From DATFVA01 sp963774455 (GTDB lineage: Bacteria > Bacteroidota > Ignavibacteria > Ignavibacteriales > Ignavibacteriaceae), in contig CAVZFD010000005.1 in the NCBI GenBank assembly GCA_963774455.1, positions 372,001 to 436,000 on the forward strand: a stretch of DNA of 64,000 bases, read 5' to 3'. Positions 9,785-18,885 of the stretch are shown here, piece after piece. The notes beneath the pieces were generated by a model. The model had not been told where the DNA came from. It did not search any database and saw nothing but the letters and a program-made list of their open reading frames with translations. Each line of letters opens with the position of its first letter. Position 1 is the first letter of the stretch. A program made the translations under genes and the position numbers.

Positions 9785-10340
9785 TTAAACTCCTGTTTTT
9801 ATATTTATCATTAATGCGGACTGCTATTTCGGCAAATATGTAACCGAAGATTATTCCAAGCAGTGCTCCTCCCAGGATATCTGAAGGGTAATGAAGTCCA
9901 AGGTAAACCCTGGAAAGTGCAATAAGGGAGGCAGTAGAGAACAGCACCCATTTCAGTTTGGGAAACAGCCGGTAATAGAATACTGCTGCGGCAAAATTAT
10001 TAAATGCATGGTTAGACGGAAAAGAATACGACCCAGTACAGCCAAGGGGAGTTATAGCATCATTCAGTGCATTGCAGGGTCTTATTCTATGAATGAATTC
10101 CTTAATCAGGTGACCTCCAGTCTGATCAGTAATTACAATCAGGAGTATTACACCGACAGCAGCGATTTTTCCTTTAGTTCCTCCCTTAAAATAGCTGATT
10201 CCCAGAAGGATTATATATGTTATATACCAGTTGTTTACATTGGTGATGAGGGAGAAAAACTTATCAGCAAAGCCTGCGGAAAGACTATGATTGATAAAGT
10301 AGAATACTGTGAGATCTATCGAGTAAAAAAAATCGGCCAT
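9771..10340 (-). CDS. PAP2-family phosphatase (undecaprenyl-diphosphatase-like)
   Basis: The membrane protein has about 189 residues with five to six hydrophobic segments. It has the PAP2 motifs KEFIHRIRP, PSNH and SRVYLGLHYPSD. The second motif has Asn in place of the usual Gly of PSGH. The order and size resemble the BcrC/PgpB type that recycles undecaprenyl diphosphate or dephosphorylates phosphatidylglycerophosphate. The start is set at the ATG at 10340 because the product then begins MADFFYSIDL, a typical N-terminus for this family. An ATG at 10385 would add 15 residues. It is the first gene of a pair with the overlapping GNAT gene. Confidence 0.82.
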   Translation of the reverse strand: MADFFYSIDLTVFYFINHSLSAGFADKFFSLITNVNNWYITYIILLGISYFKGGTKGKIAAVGVILLIVITDQTGGHLIKEFIHRIRPCNALNDAITPLGCTGSYSFPSNHAFNNFAAAVFYYRLFPKLKWVLFSTASLIALSRVYLGLHYPSDILGGALLGIIFGYIFAEIAVRINDKYKNRSLSEKN

Positions 10341-10445
10341 CTGAAATCTGCCAGAGAAAATTAAAAATGTTTCTAAATATATCAATTAACACGATATTAG
10401 GGGAGACAAAATAAAAAATTGATTTATTCCTTAGAATAATTTTAG

Positions 10446-10453
10446 TAGATTTG
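10446..10453 (+). promoter_or_regulatory. Possible Bacteroidota-type -7 element (TAGATTTG)
   Basis: TAGATTTG fits the TAnnTTTG -7 consensus of Bacteroidota and lies 25 bases before the ATG of the hybrid kinase. A well-spaced -33 TTTG could not be identified, so this is a weak call. Confidence 0.3.
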
Positions 10454-10477
10454 TTCTGAATTTTATAGTAAGGGCAC

Positions 10478-13132
10478 ATGCCGGCAGCAAATAATTCACG
10501 TTTCGCCGATTTATTTAATCGGTCTAATATAGTGTTATCCCATGAAAGGGAGGCACAGCTTAAACGAGAATCAAAAGAACAATTGATCGTGCCGCTAAAG
10601 ATCCTTGCCTTCCTGATTGCGGTTTCCGGATTGTTTGCAATGATTTTTGAAGTGAGGCACTTCTCTGATCTTTCTTACGAAGTTTATTTTATAAGGCTGA
10701 CGGCGACACTGATTGCTTTCAGCGTATTGGGACTGCTGGGAACCAAAAAAGGAAGAGAACATCCTATAATCCTTGTACATATTCTTCTTCTTGTTATTAT
10801 CCTTTCTTCCGGGTATATGATATACCTGATCCCGAATACATTGATAGTTAATGTTCAGATAGTAGCACTGATGATATTTACATCGGCTTTATTCCTCAGC
10901 TGGGATGTTAAAAACCAGATAATAGTAGCAATTTATTACAACCTTGTCTTTGCATCTGCAATTTTGTTAAATGATTCGAAAATATATTTCCTTCCGAATA
11001 TGTTCGAATCTGTTTTATTTGTCCTCTTCCTGAGCATTGTTTCGGTAATTGGCAGCGCTGTCAATTTCCGGCTTAGGAAGCAGCTGGCTGACAGATCATA
11101 CAGAACCTCTCTTTCAGAAAAAAAATACCGTTCCATTTTTGATGATTCCCTCGAAGGTATGTTCCAGTCAAGTTATGATGGTAAATTCATAACTGTCAAT
11201 AGAAGCCTGGCGGAGATGCTGGGTTATGAGAGCAAGGAAGAATTAATGCAGCTGAACCTTATGAGCGATCTTTATAAGGATCATAAGGAAAGGTTGAAGC
11301 TCATCGAAATCCTTAAAGAAAGGGGTGAGGTAGAAGATTACACGGTAACGCTTCTGAAAAAAGACGGCAGCGAACTTATTGCCAGGCTGAACGACCGCAT
11401 TGTTGAGGATGATTTTTCAGGAGAAATTCATTTCGAAGGCAGCATCCGGGATATAACAAAAGAAGTTGAAGAAGAAAACAGGCGCAAGGAAACAGAAGTG
11501 AAGCTGGTTGAGGAAAAAAAGAGAGCAGATAAGCTTGCTGAGGAAGCCCGGAAGCTGAACATCATTAAAAGTCAGTTCCTTGCTAATATGAGTCATGAGA
11601 TCCGCACCCCCATGAACGGGATAATCGGTTATCTGACTCTGATAGAAAAAGACGTTTACGATTCGAAAGAGGAGATGAAACAATTTGCCTTAGGAGCCAA
11701 ACAATCAGCGGAATCTCTCCTTGAAATTATTAACGATATCCTCGACCTTTCGAAAATTGAATCGGGCAAGGTGAAGCTGGAAGAGAAAGAAATAGACCTG
11801 AACAGAATCATAGATGATTCCGCCTCCATACTGCTTGCACGCGCGGAGGAAAAAGGCTTATCTATCAAAAAGATTATAGCGAGGGGAACTCCGTTAAATT
11901 TAATCGGTGATGGTACAAGATTACGGCAGATATTCGTCAACCTGATCAGTAATGCGATCAAATTTACATCCAGGGGCGCAATTGAGATCTCGGTTTATCT
12001 AAAAGAAAGAGAGAACAACAAGGCTGTGATTTTTGCTGCCGTTAAAGACAGCGGCGTAGGAATTTCACAAGAGAAGATAGGGGATCTATTTAAACCATTT
12101 TCACAGGTGGATGATTCACCGACAAGAAATTTTGGTGGAACAGGACTGGGTCTGGTCATCTGCAAGGAATATGTAAATATGATGGATGGGGAAATCGGGG
12201 TTGAAAGCAAACCCGGCTCAGGGAGCACATTTTACTTCACTTTAAAACTCAAAACACAAAAAGAACAGCGGGTATACAATGAGAGTGAGCTCGCAAAGAT
12301 CTATGAATTCCAGGGCAGCAGACCTGTGAAAGCTGTTAACCTGAAAGCATTCAAGAATGTCAGGAATAAGTACAGAATTCTGCTGGCGGAAGATAATATA
12401 GTAAATCAAAAGATCGCTATGAAAATACTGTCGGACTACGGGTATAAATCTCATGCCGTTTCAAATGGTTTCGAAGCAATCGGTGAAGCAGTAAAAGGTA
12501 TCTATGACACAATCCTTATGGATGTTCAGATGCCTGGTATGGATGGCTTTTCGGCTACGCTGCAGATCAGGCGCCTTGAGGGGAATGCGGGGAAAGTGCC
12601 TATCATTGCACTAACCGCTCATGCAATGCAGGGGGACAAGGAACGTTGTTTTGCTTCCGGAATGAATGAATACGTCACCAAACCTATTTCAGGAGATGAG
12701 CTGATACTCAAAATCGACAGGCTTCTGAAGATCGAAAATTCCCTTCAGGAGGAAGAGTCAGGTACCGGGGATTTACCTGAGGACAACCAGGGACTGTTTG
12801 ATTTTAACCATCTTGATAAAATGAGTATGGGGAATAAAGAATTTCAGTCGGAACTATTATTAACTTTCTTCGAGGATATTATTCTCAGGTACAGGCGGCT
12901 GGAAGAATGGATCCAGAGTAACAATATTGACAGAGTTATTAATGAGGCTCACACCATTAAAGGTGCGAGCTCATCAATAGGAGCAGTAAAAATTGCAGAA
13001 GAGGCTCTTGCCATAGAGCTTTCAGGAAAGCACAATGATATTGAAAATATCCTGCTGCGGCTTCAGAACATGGAAAAACTGATTTCTGAAACCAGGCAGG
13101 TAGTAGATGACTACCTGCTTAATCCATCTTAA
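10478..13132 (+). CDS. Hybrid sensor histidine kinase (PAS, HisKA, HATPase, REC, HPt)
   Basis: The 884-residue protein is a complete phosphorelay in one chain. Six membrane helices (about 36-195) precede a PAS domain (about 213-330), a short coiled coil (330-365), HisKA with phospho-accepting His373 (NMSHEIRTP) and an ATPase domain (N488/N492, DSGVG 524-528, GTGLG 554-558). A receiver domain follows (phospho-acceptor Asp682, Lys735), then a C-terminal HPt domain with His825 (AHTIKGASSSIG). This is the BarA/ArcB-like order His-Asp-His. No DNA-binding partner lies next to it, so the output regulator is encoded elsewhere. Its end overlaps the 3-prime end of the convergent rocD gene by 14 bases. 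The signal is unknown; the membrane part matches no named sensor domain I can recognise. Confidence 0.93.
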   Translation: MPAANNSRFADLFNRSNIVLSHEREAQLKRESKEQLIVPLKILAFLIAVSGLFAMIFEVRHFSDLSYEVYFIRLTATLIAFSVLGLLGTKKGREHPIILVHILLLVIILSSGYMIYLIPNTLIVNVQIVALMIFTSALFLSWDVKNQIIVAIYYNLVFASAILLNDSKIYFLPNMFESVLFVLFLSIVSVIGSAVNFRLRKQLADRSYRTSLSEKKYRSIFDDSLEGMFQSSYDGKFITVNRSLAEMLGYESKEELMQLNLMSDLYKDHKERLKLIEILKERGEVEDYTVTLLKKDGSELIARLNDRIVEDDFSGEIHFEGSIRDITKEVEEENRRKETEVKLVEEKKRADKLAEEARKLNIIKSQFLANMSHEIRTPMNGIIGYLTLIEKDVYDSKEEMKQFALGAKQSAESLLEIINDILDLSKIESGKVKLEEKEIDLNRIIDDSASILLARAEEKGLSIKKIIARGTPLNLIGDGTRLRQIFVNLISNAIKFTSRGAIEISVYLKERENNKAVIFAAVKDSGVGISQEKIGDLFKPFSQVDDSPTRNFGGTGLGLVICKEYVNMMDGEIGVESKPGSGSTFYFTLKLKTQKEQRVYNESELAKIYEFQGSRPVKAVNLKAFKNVRNKYRILLAEDNIVNQKIAMKILSDYGYKSHAVSNGFEAIGEAVKGIYDTILMDVQMPGMDGFSATLQIRRLEGNAGKVPIIALTAHAMQGDKERCFASGMNEYVTKPISGDELILKIDRLLKIENSLQEEESGTGDLPEDNQGLFDFNHLDKMSMGNKEFQSELLLTFFEDIILRYRRLEEWIQSNNIDRVINEAHTIKGASSSIGAVKIAEEALAIELSGKHNDIENILLRLQNMEKLISETRQVVDDYLLNPS

Positions 13133-14321
13133 GAACCACACCGGCATTCTCTACAACCCAGTCAATTTCTTCCTCCTTAATTACCAGCGGAGGGGCAAAA
13201 CGGATAACGTTATCGTGAGTCTCCTTGCACAAAATTCCTCTTTCCATCAGAGCTTCGCAGAAGCGCCTGGCACCCCCGGCTTCAGGGTAAAGTTCTACGC
13301 CGATGAATAATCCTTTTCCTCTGACTTCCTTCACATGCTTTGACTGAATATCATTAAGTTTATTCCGGAAATATTCTCCGAGCTTATAAGAATTTTCTAT
13401 AAGGTTTTCATCAACCAACACTTTTAGACTTTCCCTTGCAACTGCCGCAGCCAGGGGATTTCCTCCGAATGTAGATCCATGGTCGCCCGGGTTAAATACT
13501 CCAAGTACTTCCTTATTAGAGAGGACAGCAGAAACAGGATAACAGCCTCCTGAGAGGGCCTTCCCTATTATTACGGCATCGGGTTTAATATTCTCATATT
13601 GGAAAGCAAAAAGCTTTCCGCTTCTGCCGAGTCCGCACTGAATTTCATCGGCGATAAAAAGAACATTGTTCTTTTTACATATATCATAAGCCTTTTTGAG
13701 ATATCCTTCCGGCGGTATAATCACTCCCCCTTCACCCTGGATTGGTTCTACAATGAAAGCAGCGGTATTGGGGGTAATAGCTTTTTCCAGCTGACCGGCA
13801 TCACCATAATCGATCAGTTTAAAACCGGGAGTAAAAGGGCCGAACCCTTCCTTATACTGGTCGGTCGACGAAAAGCTGACGATAGAGATTGTCCTTCCGC
13901 CGAAGTTATTATTGCAGGCAATTATTTCAGCAGCATTTCCTTTGATCTTTTTAACCGTATACGCCCATTTCCTTGCTGCTTTTAATGCTGTTTCAACGGC
14001 CTCGGCGCCTGAATTCATGGGAAGTATCATCTCATAACCGCTCATCTCACTTAGTTCTTTATAAAGCAGAGGCAGCTGATCATTTCTGAAGGCACGCGAA
14101 GTAAGTGTAACCTTATCCGCCTGGGTCTTCAAAGCATTTATTATTCTTGGGTGACAATGGCCCTGGTTCACTGCAGAATAGGCAGCCAGGCAGTCAAGAT
14201 ATTTCTTTCCGTCCACATCGTAAACCCACACGCCTTCCGCTTTTTCTATTACTACATCCAGGGGATGATAATTATGTGCCCCGTACTTTTCTTCCAGAGC
14301 GATATATTCTTTGGTATTCAT
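13119..14321 (-). CDS. rocD: Ornithine aminotransferase (ornithine--oxo-acid transaminase)
   Basis: The 400-residue PLP enzyme converts ornithine and 2-oxoglutarate to glutamate semialdehyde and glutamate. The PLP lysine is Lys254 (IIGKALSGG), with Asp225 (FIADEIQCGLGRSG) and the phosphate-binding NSGAEAVETA at 103-112. The N-terminal EKYGAHNYHPLDVV and AAYSAVNQGHCHP segments are typical of ornithine aminotransferase rather than acetylornithine aminotransferase. It is a single gene. The upstream gap holds phased 11-bp repeats and a 12-bp palindrome that could be its regulatory sites. Confidence 0.93.
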   Translation of the reverse strand: MNTKEYIALEEKYGAHNYHPLDVVIEKAEGVWVYDVDGKKYLDCLAAYSAVNQGHCHPRIINALKTQADKVTLTSRAFRNDQLPLLYKELSEMSGYEMILPMNSGAEAVETALKAARKWAYTVKKIKGNAAEIIACNNNFGGRTISIVSFSSTDQYKEGFGPFTPGFKLIDYGDAGQLEKAITPNTAAFIVEPIQGEGGVIIPPEGYLKKAYDICKKNNVLFIADEIQCGLGRSGKLFAFQYENIKPDAVIIGKALSGGCYPVSAVLSNKEVLGVFNPGDHGSTFGGNPLAAAVARESLKVLVDENLIENSYKLGEYFRNKLNDIQSKHVKEVRGKGLFIGVELYPEAGGARRFCEALMERGILCKETHDNVIRFAPPLVIKEEEIDWVVENAGVVLKMD

Positions 14322-14448
14322 AGATTTCCTTGTAAAAAAATGGGTGAAGAGTGCTGCAAATTTATCAAAAAGCCCCTCCTCTTCAAAATATTAAACAGCC
14401 TGAAAAATTCAGTCTGGCGATGGTTTTCCCGGCTGAAAATTTACATAT

Positions 14449-14460
14449 GTTCCCGGGAAC
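14449..14460. promoter_or_regulatory. 12-bp perfect palindrome, possible operator
   Basis: GTTCCCGGGAAC is a perfect palindrome about 130 bases upstream of the rocD start. Its GC-rich centre stands out in an AT-rich gap. It could be a binding site for a dimeric regulator, but no second copy was noticed in the window. Confidence 0.35.
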
Positions 14461-14508
14461 CGTTTGCACCTATGACTGCTGCATAAACAAGATGCACCTC
14501 CATACTTT

Positions 14509-14563
14509 ATGCGCACTAATTCCGTACTAAACGCGCACTAAATGCGCACTAAATGCGCTTCAA
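14509..14563. repeat. Five tandem 11-bp repeats (consensus ATGCGCACTAA)
   Basis: Five consecutive 11-base units are in exact register: ATGCGCACTAA, TTCCGTACTAA, ACGCGCACTAA, ATGCGCACTAA, ATGCGCTTCAA. The period is close to one helical turn, which would put a protein-binding site on the same DNA face five times. The array lies upstream of both rocD and yjbQ. It is too short and lacks spacers, so it is not a CRISPR array. Confidence 0.75.
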
Positions 14564-14689
14564 ATACCTGATAGACCAAATGCAAAAGGCACTCCGGCTT
14601 CATATAACAATCCTATTCCCTTGTATTTCGAACCTGCCTTGAGTAATTTTTCCTGCATATTTTTGAACTATACTGGTATAACTGAAACA

Positions 14690-15121
14690 ATGGCTGTTGA
14701 AACCAGGAGCATAAGGATGAATACCCGTGGAAATACCGATATCATCGATATTACCGGTAAAGTTGCTTCTGAAATTGAGAATTCCTCAATTACTGAAGGA
14801 AGTGCTCTCATTTTTGTAGGCGGATCAACCGCAGGAATAACGACAATAGAGTTTGAACCAGGCCTTATAAAGGATTACCCTGAGTTCTTCGAGAAGCTTA
14901 TACCTTCCAATATAAGCTATAAGCACGACGATACGTGGCACGACGGAAACGGACACTCCCATGTAAGAGCTTCCCTGCAGGGTGCCTCATTTACCGTCCC
15001 TTTCGTAAATAAAAATATGCTTCTGGGGACATGGCAACAGATTATTCTTATAGACTTTGATAACAAATCGCGGACCCGTGAAATTATTGTTCAACTAAAT
15101 GGCAGAAAAGAAAATGAATAA
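14690..15121 (+). CDS. yjbQ: YjbQ/UPF0047 family protein (secondary thiamine-phosphate synthase type)
   Basis: The 143-residue protein matches the YjbQ family from end to end. It has GSALIFVGGSTAGITTIEFEPG near the centre, then the conserved DDTWHDGNGHSHVRASL block with His84, His89 and His91, and a C-terminal GTWQQIILIDFDNKSR segment. Members form small trimers with a putative metal site; some replace thiamin-phosphate synthase when over-expressed, but the true function is not settled. The ATG at 14690 gives the family's normal length. The gene overlaps the start of the S1/P1 nuclease gene, so the two are translationally linked. Confidence 0.88.
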   Translation: MAVETRSIRMNTRGNTDIIDITGKVASEIENSSITEGSALIFVGGSTAGITTIEFEPGLIKDYPEFFEKLIPSNISYKHDDTWHDGNGHSHVRASLQGASFTVPFVNKNMLLGTWQQIILIDFDNKSRTREIIVQLNGRKENE

Positions 15122-15950
15122 AAAGTTGTTATTATCCGTGTTAACCATCCTGTTACCGTTTTCCGTTATGTTGGGTTGGGGAGCCGAAGGGCATAAGTTA
15201 ATAAGCAATAAAGCGATGACCCTGCTGCCGGAGGAAATGAATTCCTTTACTAAATGGCAGGATTATGTAACAGTACACTCAGTTGATCCTGATTTGAGAA
15301 GGGATAGTGACAAATCGGAGGGTCCCAAACACTTTATAGATATAGATTTTTATCCGGAATTTCTGAAAGGAAAAATGATTGAGGATAAGACAAAGCTTGC
15401 AGAAGAATACGGTGACTCTACCGTAACCAAAATGGGATTACTCCCATGGGCCACTCTGAATACCTATGACAACCTTGTGAATGCTTTGAAAGAAAAAGAC
15501 CGGGATAAGGCATTAATATATTTAGCAGATCTCGGTCATTACGTTGCTGACGGGCACCAGCCGATGCACGCAATAATGAATTATAACGGCCAGATGAGCG
15601 GACAAAAAGGCATTCATTTCAGATATGAATCAGTAATGGTTGATTCAAACCTTTCAACTATTAACAATGACTTTCTTGCGGAAAAGGCGGTTTATATCAG
15701 TGCTCCGCAAGACTTCATTTTCGATTATATAACCGACGCAAATTCAGTCTCTGATATCCTGTTAAATGCGGATAATTTTGCATTTAAGAATGCTGCATCA
15801 CGGAAAGACTCTGAGTATTACAGGCTGTTATGGTTTAAAACCAAATATATAACAGAGACGCAGATAGAAAAAGCCGCCTCGGATTTTGCCTCACTATTCT
15901 ACTCCGCATGGGTAGATGCCGGCAAACCTTCTTTTGATGAAATTAACTAA
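15114..15950 (+). CDS. Secreted S1/P1-type zinc nuclease
   Basis: The protein has about 278 residues with a signal peptide ending just before Trp-Gly-x-x-Gly-His (WGAEGH). This is the pattern in which the new N-terminal Trp binds zinc in the S1/P1 nuclease and phospholipase C superfamily. Further metal ligands are likely in KHFIDIDF, in LADLGHYVADGHQPMHA and in GIHFRYE. The enzyme would cleave single-stranded nucleic acid, and perhaps 3-prime nucleotides, outside the cytoplasm to scavenge phosphate and nucleosides. The ATG at 15114 overlaps the yjbQ stop (15119-15121); an ATG at 15099 is also in frame but lies deeper inside yjbQ. Confidence 0.87.
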   Translation: MNKKLLLSVLTILLPFSVMLGWGAEGHKLISNKAMTLLPEEMNSFTKWQDYVTVHSVDPDLRRDSDKSEGPKHFIDIDFYPEFLKGKMIEDKTKLAEEYGDSTVTKMGLLPWATLNTYDNLVNALKEKDRDKALIYLADLGHYVADGHQPMHAIMNYNGQMSGQKGIHFRYESVMVDSNLSTINNDFLAEKAVYISAPQDFIFDYITDANSVSDILLNADNFAFKNAASRKDSEYYRLLWFKTKYITETQIEKAASDFASLFYSAWVDAGKPSFDEIN

Positions 15951-15976
15951 GGTCCTATAATAATACGGGGATCATT

Positions 15977-18859
15977 ATGAGAACAAAATTTTTACTACTC
16001 ACGCTGGTATTTTTTTCAGTGCAGCTTTTCCCGCAGATTGTTATTACTGTACCCCCTGAACCCACTGAAAATGACAGTATCACGATATACTTCGATGCCA
16101 CCCAGCCCGGAGCTGAGGAACTGCTTAATTATACAGGAACAGTTTATACACACACAGGTGTAAACACCAACCTGGGGAACTGGCAGCATGTAATAGGCGA
16201 CTGGGGTAATAACTCTAATCAGCCTGCACTTGTGAGAGACAGTGAAAACCATTACCATTTAACCATCGGCTTCCCGAGGGATTATTATAATATAACAGCT
16301 CCGTCGGAACATATCACGGCATTGGCTTTTGTTTTCAGAAGCTCAGATTTCAACTTGCAGACGAATCCCGATATTTTTATTAATGTTTATGATCCGGGAC
16401 TTAACCTGGTTGTTAACTCCCCGGAAGTTGATCTCAGGTTCGGTGATCCGCTGAGGTCTCCGGTATTCAGCGGACAAAATGACACGACCAACATTAGTAT
16501 AAGCTGTGTTGAGATTGGAACAGTAACTTCCTCTATCACCTTATTTTTCGATGGAATATTTGCAGCCCAATCCAATACTAACGAAATATTCTCACAGTTT
16601 TTTGCTTCTGAATATTCTTCCGGTATCCATACCATAACCGCGGTGGCTGAAGATACTTCCAACCTTACGGATACACTCTCATTCGTTATAATGATAAACA
16701 GCATTGTTCAGAATCTTCCTTTACCGGCGGGCAATATTCACGGGATAAATTATACGAACAGCACAAGCGTCACGCTGGCTTTATATGCACCTTATAAGGA
16801 TTTTGTGTATGTGATAGGCGACTTCAACGACTGGAAGGTTGATCCAACCTATTATATGTATAAGGAAGAAGTTACTCCTGACAGTGTTGTCTGGTGGCTT
16901 ACAATTAATGATTTAAATCCCGGTGAGGAATATGCATTCCAGTACCTGGTTGATGGACAGATCAGGATAGGAGATCCGTATTCAGAAAAAGTGCTGGACC
17001 CCTCGAATGATCAATATATATCCGATTCAACTTACCCCGGTTTGAAGCAGTATCCTTATGGTAAAACAGCAGACCTGGTTTCAGTTCTGCAGACAGATCA
17101 GCATCCCTATCAATGGCGGGTAACCAATTTTCAAAAACCTGCTAAAACCGACCTTGTTATATATGAGATGTTATTAAGGGATTTTGTGAGCACTCATGAT
17201 TATAAAACCCTGAAGGATACTCTGGGTTACCTGAAAAGGCTAGGAATAAACGCTATTGAATTAATGCCCGTAATGGAGTTTGAGGGTAATGAAAGCTGGG
17301 GCTATAATCCCGCTTATCATGGTGCTCTTGATAAATATTACGGTCCGAAGAATGACTTCAAAAGTCTTATTGACGAAGCTCACTCTATGGGTATTGCAGT
17401 TATTCTTGATATAGTTTTGAATCATGCCTATGGACAATGTCCTCTCGTAAGGCTGTACTATGATAGTGAAACAAACCTGACAACTCCTGAGAATCCGTGG
17501 TTTAATGTTGTATCCCCCAATCCTGCTTATTCGTGGGGTTACGATTTCAATCATGAAAGCAATGCGACAAAATATTATGTGGACAGGATAAATAAGTACT
17601 GGCTGGAGGAATTCCATGTAGACGGCTACCGTTTTGATTTCAGCAAAGGCTTCACCAATACGCCTGGGGACGGGTGGAATTATGACCCTGCAAGGATTGC
17701 CATCCTTGAAAGGATGGCCGACAAATTATGGGAAAATGATTCAACTGCTTATGTCATCCTGGAGCATTTCACTGCCAACCAGGAGGAGATTGAACTATCA
17801 GATTATGGTATGATGCTGTGGGGAAACCACAACTGCAATTACAACCAGGCTACAATGGGTTATCCTTCAGGACCCTGCGGCACCTGGGATTTCTCGGGAA
17901 TCTCTTATAAACAAAGAAGCTGGAACAATCCTTATCTTGTCGGTTATATGGAGAGTCACGATGAAGAGCGGCTTATGTATAAAAATCTTCAATACGGAAA
18001 TTCTTACGGAGATTATAAAATCAAGCACTTCTCTACAGCCATCCAAAGGATCAAAGAGGCTGCAGCATTCTTTTTTACAGTGCCGGGACCAAAGATGATA
18101 TGGCAGTTCGGTGAACTTGGTTATGATATTACTATCGATTATCCCTGCAGAGTATGCAACAAGCCAATACTCTGGAATTATTACGATGATCCTGCCAGGC
18201 TGAAACTGTATAAAGTATTTAAGACTCTAATAAATCTTAAACAGGATTACCCGGTTTTCCGGAGCACCAATTTTACAATCGACGCTGCGAATAATTCAAA
18301 AAGGATAAATATCTATGATTCAACAATGGACGTAGTAGTACTTGGTAATTTTAATGTTCAGCCGGGTACATATAATCCTAACTTTAGCAGGACGGGAAGC
18401 TGGTACGACTACTTCAGCGGCGACAGTCTTATAGTAACCAACACTCAGGATAATATTTCCCTCGATCCGGGTGAATTTCATATCTATACCACGGTAAGGC
18501 TGCCGAAACCTGAAGATGATATTCTGAATGATATACAGAAAGATAATAACCAGGTTGTCAAAGAATTCGGTCTGGAACAAAATTACCCTAATCCGTTTAA
18601 CCCTTCCACAGAAATCAGGTTTAATGTGAAAGAAAATTCCTACATCATTCTTAAGGTATATGATATACTTGGCAGGGAGGTAAAGACTCTTGTAAACAAG
18701 GAAATGAACAATGGCGGATATAACGTAACCTGGAATGGCGAGAATAACTTCGGGCAGAGAGTAAGTAGCGGAATTTATTTATACAGAATGGAAGCCGTCG
18801 CGTCCGGCGGAAAAGCGGAGCGGTATATCCAGTCGAAAAAAATGCTTCTAATTAAGTAA
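15977..18859 (+). CDS. Secreted GH13 alpha-amylase-like protein with T9SS sorting domain
   Basis: The 960-residue protein has a signal peptide (1-20), an N-terminal beta-rich region (about 21-240), and a CBM48/early-set domain (about 265-345, with VYVIGDFNDWKVD). A GH13 barrel follows (about 375-770), with nucleophile Asp554 (DGYRFDFSKG), acid/base Glu596 (VILEHF) and third acid Asp662 (ESHDEERL), and then a beta-sandwich. The last 90 residues are a Por secretion signal (QNYPNPFNPST, ending KKMLLIK). The enzyme should cut or rearrange alpha-glucans at the cell surface or outside. The CBM48 plus GH13 order resembles branching or debranching enzymes as well as amylases, so the exact linkage is uncertain. 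Confidence 0.9.
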   Translation: MRTKFLLLTLVFFSVQLFPQIVITVPPEPTENDSITIYFDATQPGAEELLNYTGTVYTHTGVNTNLGNWQHVIGDWGNNSNQPALVRDSENHYHLTIGFPRDYYNITAPSEHITALAFVFRSSDFNLQTNPDIFINVYDPGLNLVVNSPEVDLRFGDPLRSPVFSGQNDTTNISISCVEIGTVTSSITLFFDGIFAAQSNTNEIFSQFFASEYSSGIHTITAVAEDTSNLTDTLSFVIMINSIVQNLPLPAGNIHGINYTNSTSVTLALYAPYKDFVYVIGDFNDWKVDPTYYMYKEEVTPDSVVWWLTINDLNPGEEYAFQYLVDGQIRIGDPYSEKVLDPSNDQYISDSTYPGLKQYPYGKTADLVSVLQTDQHPYQWRVTNFQKPAKTDLVIYEMLLRDFVSTHDYKTLKDTLGYLKRLGINAIELMPVMEFEGNESWGYNPAYHGALDKYYGPKNDFKSLIDEAHSMGIAVILDIVLNHAYGQCPLVRLYYDSETNLTTPENPWFNVVSPNPAYSWGYDFNHESNATKYYVDRINKYWLEEFHVDGYRFDFSKGFTNTPGDGWNYDPARIAILERMADKLWENDSTAYVILEHFTANQEEIELSDYGMMLWGNHNCNYNQATMGYPSGPCGTWDFSGISYKQRSWNNPYLVGYMESHDEERLMYKNLQYGNSYGDYKIKHFSTAIQRIKEAAAFFFTVPGPKMIWQFGELGYDITIDYPCRVCNKPILWNYYDDPARLKLYKVFKTLINLKQDYPVFRSTNFTIDAANNSKRINIYDSTMDVVVLGNFNVQPGTYNPNFSRTGSWYDYFSGDSLIVTNTQDNISLDPGEFHIYTTVRLPKPEDDILNDIQKDNNQVVKEFGLEQNYPNPFNPSTEIRFNVKENSYIILKVYDILGREVKTLVNKEMNNGGYNVTWNGENNFGQRVSSGIYLYRMEAVASGGKAERYIQSKKMLLIK

Positions 18860-18885
18860 TAATAGTCATCTAATCCGGAGTAATA

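Larger units (their letters stand above)
14322..14689. other. Intergenic region between rocD and yjbQ with palindrome and repeats
   Basis: About 370 bases lie between the divergent rocD and yjbQ genes. They hold a perfect 12-bp palindrome and an array of five 11-bp repeats, both listed separately. The reading frame can be extended upstream of yjbQ to a TTG at 14621, but that part shows no conserved sequence. Confidence 0.6.

Noticed and set aside
14509..14563. CRISPR-like array
   Set aside because: Repeats are 11 bp without spacers and there are no cas genes; it is a simple phased tandem repeat.
14621..14689. Upstream extension of YjbQ from a TTG
   Set aside because: It adds 23 residues without conservation; the ATG at 14690 gives the normal family length.
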